Source of the DNA: Gemmatimonadota bacterium
GTDB taxonomy: Bacteria; Gemmatimonadota; Gemmatimonadetes; Longimicrobiales; Longimicrobiaceae
NCBI GenBank assembly: GCA_019348475.1
Contig: JAHWJJ010000026.1
Location: forward strand, 1-17,245
DNA: 17,245 nt
Direction: 5' to 3'
Shown here: positions 13,487 through 17,245 of the stretch, piece after piece
Position numbering within the stretch: the first letter of the stretch is position 1
Layout: each line of letters begins with the position of its first letter
Notes under the pieces: generated by a model
Told to the model about the DNA's origin: nothing
Seen by the model: the letters and a program-made list of their open reading frames with translations, nothing else
The model's database searches: none
Translations under genes and position numbers: made by a program

Positions 13487-14141
13487 TCCGATCGACGGGG
13501 AGTGGACTGCGGCCGACGACGCGATTGAGGAAGTGCGGGAGATCCGCCGGCAGATCTCCGCGCGGTTCGATCATGATCCGGTGAAGCTGGTGGCGCACTA
13601 CATGGAGCGTCAGAAGCGCCATGGCGACCGGCTGGTCGATCTGGAGGGATTGCGGAAGAGGAATTCCGCTACGTCGATGCGCGCTTCAACGGCGCGGGGT
13701 GAGGCGCTGGACCGCTGGCGCGCGCGATCAAGAACCACATGGATGAACCTGCCCCAGGCCGAGTCCGCGGAGCACTGCCCCTGGCTTCGGATGCGCATGG
13801 CAAACGGCTGGTACCAGCCGAGACGTGTGAAACGGACTCGACCGCCGGCGAGCCGGTGCGGATCACCGGCCTTGCGCGCTCCATCCTCCGCGGTTATCGT
13901 TTCGGCCGCACCCGCAGGGGTGCCGCGGCGAGTTGCAGCGATTGCTCCGCGTTACAAATGTGCTAAACCGCTCGCGGGGCCTCCGCAGCGGAACGTGCTG
14001 CGAGGCCCCGTTCGTTTTGAGATGACTGGATCCCGGCCCGGGGGCAGCCCCGGGCGGCGCGAGCGCTTTGACCGACAGCTTGGCGGGCTCGCACCAGCAA
14101 CGGGGAATCGCCTAAAGCGTCGCACGGGCCCGCCGTCCTGA
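13479..14141 (+). CDS. Antitoxin-like protein, copy 3, with run-on frame
   Basis: The third copy of the unit, 262 bp after copy 2. Residues 1-56 keep the core (EWTAADDAIEEVREIRRQIS and DHDPVKLVAHYMERQKRHGDRLV), with more substitutions than between copies 1 and 2. The frame then stays open for another 164 residues with no recognisable domain. It passes through the hairpin at 13975-14010 and the metK leader, and stops inside the loop of the metK terminator. That makes the long C-terminus very unlikely to be a real protein domain; the original gene probably ended near 13670 and has lost its stop. The gene could be decaying. Confidence applies to the N-terminal part. Confidence 0.45.
   Translation: MCDPIDGEWTAADDAIEEVREIRRQISARFDHDPVKLVAHYMERQKRHGDRLVDLEGLRKRNSATSMRASTARGEALDRWRARSRTTWMNLPQAESAEHCPWLRMRMANGWYQPRRVKRTRPPASRCGSPALRAPSSAVIVSAAPAGVPRRVAAIAPRYKCAKPLAGPPQRNVLRGPVRFEMTGSRPGGSPGRRERFDRQLGGLAPATGNRLKRRTGPPS
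13671..13974. other. Probable decayed sequence without a clear gene
   Basis: Several frames are open, including a 75-codon forward frame beginning MDEPAPGR at 13739, but none has a ribosome binding site or a family I recognise. The segment follows the third antitoxin-like copy and precedes a terminator. A lower-GC patch at 13951-13967 may include promoter elements for the metK leader, but no box pair with good spacing was found. Confidence 0.35.
13975..14018 (+). terminator. Intrinsic terminator after the antitoxin array
   Basis: CGGGGCCTCCGCAGC (13975-13989) pairs with GCTGCGAGGCCCCG (13997-14010), 14 bp with one bulged base and a 7-base loop, followed by TTCGTTTT. It probably ends transcripts from the toxin-antitoxin region and insulates metK. 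Confidence 0.7.
14037..14054 (+). other. Short GC hairpin in the metK leader
   Basis: CCCGGGG (14037-14043) pairs with CCCCGGG (14048-14054) around a GCAG loop. It sits just upstream of the candidate aptamer and may be an accessory stem, or chance in GC-rich DNA. Confidence 0.35.
14059..14125 (+). ncRNA. Candidate SAM-type riboswitch in the metK leader
   Basis: Upstream of metK the RNA can form stem P1 (GCGAG 14059-14063 with CTCGC 14088-14092), an inner hairpin (CCGA 14072-14075 with TTGG 14080-14083, loop CAGC), and a pseudoknot of CGCTTTG (14064-14070) with TAAAGCG (14113-14119). The linker contains CAGCAACGGGG. The segment 14081-14091 can instead pair with 14125-14135 over 11 bp (two G-U), opening the terminator that follows. 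Folding of P1 therefore favours termination, an OFF switch, as expected for a SAM-controlled synthetase gene. The order of strands resembles the SAH riboswitch and, more loosely, SAM-II; it lacks the SAM-I core. Pairings are seen in the sequence; ligand and class are inference. Confidence 0.55.
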
Positions 14142-14160
14142 CCGACGGCGGGCCCTTTTT
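14126..14160 (+). terminator. Intrinsic terminator before metK (attenuator)
   Basis: A perfect 12-bp stem, GGGCCCGCCGTC (14126-14137) with GACGGCGGGCCC (14144-14155), 6-base loop and TTTTT (14156-14160). It lies only 34 bases before the metK start codon, so transcription must be able to pass it for metK to be expressed. This is the strongest terminator in the window. Confidence 0.9.
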
Positions 14161-14194
14161 GCGCTATCCCACCATCCACGTACCGGGAAACCCG

Positions 14195-15346
14195 ATGAGC
14201 ACCCTCCTGTCCGAGACCGAAACCCAGGCGCCGGCCGCCGTGACCTACACGTTCACCTCCGAGTCGGTGAGCGAAGGGCACCCCGACAAGGTGTGCGACG
14301 CCATCGCCGACGCCATCCTGGACGCGCACCTGGCGCAGGACCCGGCCAGCCGCGTGGCGTGCGAGGTTCTGGTCAAGGAGAGCCACGTGGTGCTGGCCGG
14401 CGAGATCACCAGCAACGCCACGGTCGACCACGAGGCGGTGGTGCGCCAGACCATCCGCGACATCGGCTACACCGACGCGGACCAGCCCTTTCGCGCGGAC
14501 GACGTCAACATCATCTCCTTCCTCTCCGCCCAGGCAGGCGAGATCGCGCAGGGGGTGAACGCGCAGACCAGCCTTTCCGGCGATCAGGGCGCGGGCGACC
14601 AGGGGATCATGTTCGGCTACGCCACCGACGAAACGCCGGAGCTGATGCCGCTCCCCATCCTGCTGGCCCACCGACTGGCCCGCGTGCTGGCCGGGCACCG
14701 CAAGGCGGGGACGGTGGAGTGGCTGCGCCCGGATAGCAAGACGCAGGTGTCCGTCGTGTACCAGGGGAACACGCCGGTGGCGGTGACGGACGTGCTGGTC
14801 AGCACCCAGCACACCCCGGAGGTGGACCGCGACACCATCCGGCACTTCGTCGCCACGACCGTGATCCCCGAGGGGCTGGACGGCTGGTACCACGACGAGC
14901 TGAAGATCATGGTGAACCCCACGGGCAGCTTCGTGCAGGGCGGACCCTCGGCGGACGCGGGCGTGACGGGGCGCAAGATCATCGTCGACACGTACGGCGG
15001 CGCGGGGCGGCACGGGGGCGGCGCGTTCAGCGGCAAGGACCCCAGCAAGGTGGACCGCAGCGGCGCGTACTTCTGCCGCTTCGTGGCGCGCGAGATCGTC
15101 AAGGCGGGGCTGGCGCGGCGCGCGGAGGTTCAGGTGGCGTACGCCATCGGCGTGGCGCAGCCGGTGTCGGTCAAGGTGGACACCTTCGGCACGGGCGACG
15201 CGGCCGCGGCGGCGGAGTTCGTCAAGACCGGCTTCGACTTTCGCCCGCGAGCCATCATCGAGCGGCTGAACCTGCTGCGGCCCATCTACAGCCAGACGAC
15301 GAACTACGGGCACTTCGGCAAGCCGGAGCTCCCCTGGGAGGGGTGA
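14195..15346 (+). CDS. metK: S-adenosylmethionine synthetase
   Basis: A 383-residue cytoplasmic enzyme that makes S-adenosylmethionine from methionine and ATP, releasing phosphate and diphosphate. Length and all signatures fit the bacterial family: SEGHPDK (26-32) with H29 at the active site, signature 1 GAGDQGIMFGY (132-142), signature 2 GGGAFSGKD (274-282), and the C-terminal domain ending NYGHFGKPELPWE. The normally acting tetramer needs Mg and K ions. Start: ATG 14195, because the conserved TFTSESVSEGHPDK segment follows at the usual distance; an upstream in-frame codon lies inside the terminator and cannot be used. The short leader after the terminator has only a weak GGGAAA (14185-14190). 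Expression is probably controlled by the attenuator described above. Its product feeds the histidine methyltransferase EgtD encoded nearby on the other strand. Confidence 0.98.
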   Translation: MSTLLSETETQAPAAVTYTFTSESVSEGHPDKVCDAIADAILDAHLAQDPASRVACEVLVKESHVVLAGEITSNATVDHEAVVRQTIRDIGYTDADQPFRADDVNIISFLSAQAGEIAQGVNAQTSLSGDQGAGDQGIMFGYATDETPELMPLPILLAHRLARVLAGHRKAGTVEWLRPDSKTQVSVVYQGNTPVAVTDVLVSTQHTPEVDRDTIRHFVATTVIPEGLDGWYHDELKIMVNPTGSFVQGGPSADAGVTGRKIIVDTYGGAGRHGGGAFSGKDPSKVDRSGAYFCRFVAREIVKAGLARRAEVQVAYAIGVAQPVSVKVDTFGTGDAAAAAEFVKTGFDFRPRAIIERLNLLRPIYSQTTNYGHFGKPELPWEG

Positions 15347-15364
15347 GCGGAGGCGGCTGCGTCC

Positions 15365-15541
15365 GCGTGGCGGCAGGAGCGAGTGCAGCTTCCGCAGCAC
15401 CTCTCGCACGGCGCAGCCGGGGCAGGCGATGGTCGTCAGGATCAAGTATCGCGATGCGCCCAGCTTTCGAGCGAAGTCGAAGTTGCCGCTTTCATCCGCG
15501 AACACGCTGAAGAGGCGTCCGTCGCCACGGCGTTCGATGGG
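15365..15541 (-). pseudogene. N-terminal remnant of a DUF3800 protein
   Basis: The minus strand reads LFSVFADESGNFDFARKLG then ASRYLILTTIACPG and LRKLHSLLPP, a good match to the start of DUF3800 proteins, which open with a DESG motif and have an RNase H-like fold. A GTG at 15505 or an earlier codon could be its start. The homology ends after about 55 residues, close to the 3' end of metK, where a full protein would have some 200 residues or more. The frame directly follows the stop codon of egtA. I take it for a fragment left after deletion. It fills the whole space between metK and egtA. Confidence 0.6.
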
Positions 15542-16789
15542 TCAGCAGGGTTGGGTGATGCGCTCCAGCACGTCGTCGGCGGGGGAGCGGGAGAGGCGGG
15601 TGTAGCGCGCGAAGAAGGCGTCGGCCTCCTCCACCTCCTCCGGCGCGAACAGGGCGGGGAGCGCGGCGGCGCCGGCGAGCGCCAGATCGGCCAGATCGCG
15701 CGCCACGGCGGCGATGCGCGGGTCGCCAAGGCCGTCGCGGCCGGCCGCGTGCAGCAGCGGCGGGTCCGGCGCGCCGAGCAGCTCCGCCGCGGCGCGCAGG
15801 TTGGGCGGATGGTGGACGATGCCGGCCAGCAGCACCAGCGGCGCCGCGTACCACTCCGGCGCCACCGCGTCCGCGGACCGCACCTCGGCGAACCCCCTGG
15901 GGCGCACCTCGGGAAAGAGCGTGCTCAGGTGCGCGCGCCAGTCGGCCGGGCCGGCGCAGCCGTGCGCGTTCCACTCCGCGAACGGCCGAAAGCGGTCGCC
16001 GTCGCCCAGCAGGAGGGCGGGCGCGGCAAGGGCGAACTCCAGGTACTCCCCCACCGGGTCGTCGCAGGGAAAGCTGCCGGTGCGCCCCCCGTCCAGCTGG
16101 CGCCAGATGCGCGCGCGGTAGCTGCGGTGGCCGGTGGGCTCGCCCCGGTAAACCGGCGAGTTGGCGAAGATGGCGGTCACCCATGGCGCCATTGCGTTCA
16201 GCACGCGCCAGGCGGCCAGCGGCTCCGCGCCGAAGTCGACGCTCACCTGCATGGCCGCGGTCTGCCGCATCATCCGCGTGCCGCCGGTGCCGATCGCCTC
16301 CATGAACCGCGTCTGCCGCAGGTAGCGCCTGCCGGGAAGCTGCATGGGGACGCTCTCGATCCCGTTCCGCGGCTCCACCCCCACCGACAGCAGCTCGATC
16401 CCCGCCTCGCGCGCGGCCTGCGCCAGCGGCACGACCGTCGCGCGGAGGGAGTGGAGGAGCGCCCCGGCGGAGAAAAAGGGCGCGGCGCTCAGCTCGATCT
16501 GCCCGCCGGGCTCGTAGCTGACGATGCCGCCGTCGGGAAGCGCGAACCGGGGCACGCCGTGCTCCGACGCTTCCTCCGCCCATCCGTGCCGCGCGCCGAA
16601 GCGCCGCAGCAGCGGCAGCGTGGACGCACCTTCCGGGGCGGCGATCGGCACCTGCGCGCCCGTATCGGAGCAAACCGGGATCAGCTCCACCTCCGCGCCG
16701 ATGCGCGGGGGCCCGGGCGCGCGCCCCAGCGCGAACGCGTGCGTCCGCAGGTCGTGCAGCAGGTCGGCGCGCGCGAGCACGGGGGTCAC
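15542..16789 (-). CDS. egtA: Glutamate-cysteine ligase, GCS2/EgtA type
   Basis: A 415-residue ATP-dependent ligase forming gamma-glutamylcysteine, of the plant/proteobacterial GCS2 class to which EgtA belongs. Visible signatures: IGAEVELIPV (30-39) with the metal-binding glutamates, SYEPGGQIELSA (91-102), the ANSPVYRGEPTGHRSYRARI segment (209-228), followed by WRQLDGGRTG, and HLSTLFPEVRPRG (287-299) near the end of the catalytic core. The start is GTG 16789, which overlaps the egtD stop as GTGA (16786-16789); the family's N-terminus fits it. Coupling to egtD argues for a role in ergothioneine synthesis, where gamma-glutamylcysteine can serve as sulfur donor to EgtB. It may also supply glutathione, so gshA is a fair alternative name. 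The egtB gene is not in the window. Confidence 0.88.
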   Translation of the reverse strand: MTPVLARADLLHDLRTHAFALGRAPGPPRIGAEVELIPVCSDTGAQVPIAAPEGASTLPLLRRFGARHGWAEEASEHGVPRFALPDGGIVSYEPGGQIELSAAPFFSAGALLHSLRATVVPLAQAAREAGIELLSVGVEPRNGIESVPMQLPGRRYLRQTRFMEAIGTGGTRMMRQTAAMQVSVDFGAEPLAAWRVLNAMAPWVTAIFANSPVYRGEPTGHRSYRARIWRQLDGGRTGSFPCDDPVGEYLEFALAAPALLLGDGDRFRPFAEWNAHGCAGPADWRAHLSTLFPEVRPRGFAEVRSADAVAPEWYAAPLVLLAGIVHHPPNLRAAAELLGAPDPPLLHAAGRDGLGDPRIAAVARDLADLALAGAAALPALFAPEEVEEADAFFARYTRLSRSPADDVLERITQPC

Positions 16790-17245
16790 ACCGGCGCGGC
16801 GAAGGTGATGGCGTACAGCCCGTCGTCGTCCGTCGCCCACCGCTCGATCGCGAGGCCGGCGGCGGCGAACATGGCCTTCACGCTGTCGCGGTCGTGCTTG
16901 GCGCTGATCTCGGTGCGGATGGTCTCGCCCGCGGCGAAGCGGAAGGTGCCGGCGCCGGGGATGCGGACGGAATGGTCGCTGGGCGAGACCAGGTGCATCT
17001 CGATCCAGTGCAACCGCGGATCATAGAACGCGCGGTGCTCCCACGCGTCCGCGTCGAAGTCCGCCCCGGTCGCGTCGTTGAGGACGCGCAGCATGTTGCG
17101 GTTGAACTCCGCCGTCACGCCGGCCGCGTCGTCGTACGCCGCTTCGATGCGCGCGCGGTCCTTGCGCAGGTCCACCCCCATCAGGAAGCGGTCGGTCGCC
17201 GCCATCCTCCCCCGCACGCGGCGGAGGAGCGCGACCGCGGGCCCC
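16786..17245 (-). CDS. egtD: L-histidine N-alpha-methyltransferase, C-terminal part
   Basis: The last 152 residues of EgtD; the N-terminal half lies beyond the window edge. EgtD transfers three methyl groups from SAM to histidine to give hercynine, the first step of ergothioneine synthesis. Family features seen: FLMGVDLRKD, AAYDDAAGVTAEFNRNML, WEHRAFYD, WIEMHLVSP, and the substrate-binding GETIRTEISAKHD with its glutamate and serine, which hold the histidine substrate in the mycobacterial enzyme. The frame is open to the edge, so nothing suggests disruption. Its stop codon overlaps the egtA start by four bases, and the two are clearly one transcription unit. An ATG at 17205 is internal, not the start. 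Confidence 0.93.
   Translation of the reverse strand, partial: GPAVALLRRVRGRMAATDRFLMGVDLRKDRARIEAAYDDAAGVTAEFNRNMLRVLNDATGADFDADAWEHRAFYDPRLHWIEMHLVSPSDHSVRIPGAGTFRFAAGETIRTEISAKHDRDSVKAMFAAAGLAIERWATDDDGLYAITFAAPV

Noticed and set aside
13739..13966. 75-codon plus-strand frame
   Set aside because: No ribosome binding site, no recognisable family, and competing open frames over the same bases.
14010..14125. Classical SAM-I riboswitch
   Set aside because: The SAM-I core elements and four-way junction could not be found; only CAGCAAC resembles part of it.

Overview
This is a GC-rich (roughly 70%) bacterial chromosomal segment with no phage, IS element or rRNA/tRNA gene that I can see. Very high GC, many genes without a clear Shine-Dalgarno sequence, TTGAC/TTGCCA-type promoters, octamer arrays of the AGTGCGTG type and CCCCC/GGGGG hairpin repeats between genes suggest a Gemmatimonadota relative (Longimicrobium-like). 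That placement is inference from overall character, not from a marker gene.

Left part (1-4880): an Rrf2-family regulator with its own promoter is followed by about 600 bp of hairpin-rich, nearly duplicated intergenic repeat. Then come an MFS transporter and a full-length MsbA-type ABC exporter half-transporter. Octamer arrays lie on both sides of the ABC gene. The array after it is followed by its own inverted complement, giving a potential stem of about 32 bp.

Centre (4890-10275, + strand): a promoter leads into an exported TPR protein and an exported protein with a GSCC motif, probably one operon. A DinB-superfamily protein ends in a strong hairpin. Next is a low-molecular-weight phosphatase overlapping a fructosamine-3-kinase-family gene by 4 bp, together a plausible protein-deglycation pair. 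A separately promoted, exported TonB C-terminal domain protein follows.

Minus-strand cluster (10425-12088): a YgjV-type membrane protein fused to a GNAT-like domain, a PilZ (c-di-GMP) protein, and a small lipoprotein coupled to the PilZ gene by an ATGA overlap.

Accessory patch (12489-13670): a PIN-domain (VapC-like) toxin overlaps an antitoxin-like gene. That antitoxin-like unit is then repeated twice more in tandem, and each extra copy is preceded by a short remnant of the toxin's 3' end.

Right part (13975-17245): metK is preceded by an untranslated leader with a perfect 12-bp intrinsic terminator, an 11-bp competing antiterminator and a compact pseudoknot. This reads as a transcriptional OFF riboswitch, most simply for S-adenosylmethionine, and I cannot assign it to a known class with certainty. 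After metK there is an N-terminal remnant of a DUF3800 gene. A minus-strand egtD-egtA pair, with egtD cut by the window edge, points to ergothioneine biosynthesis. Its histidine methyltransferase uses the SAM that MetK makes.
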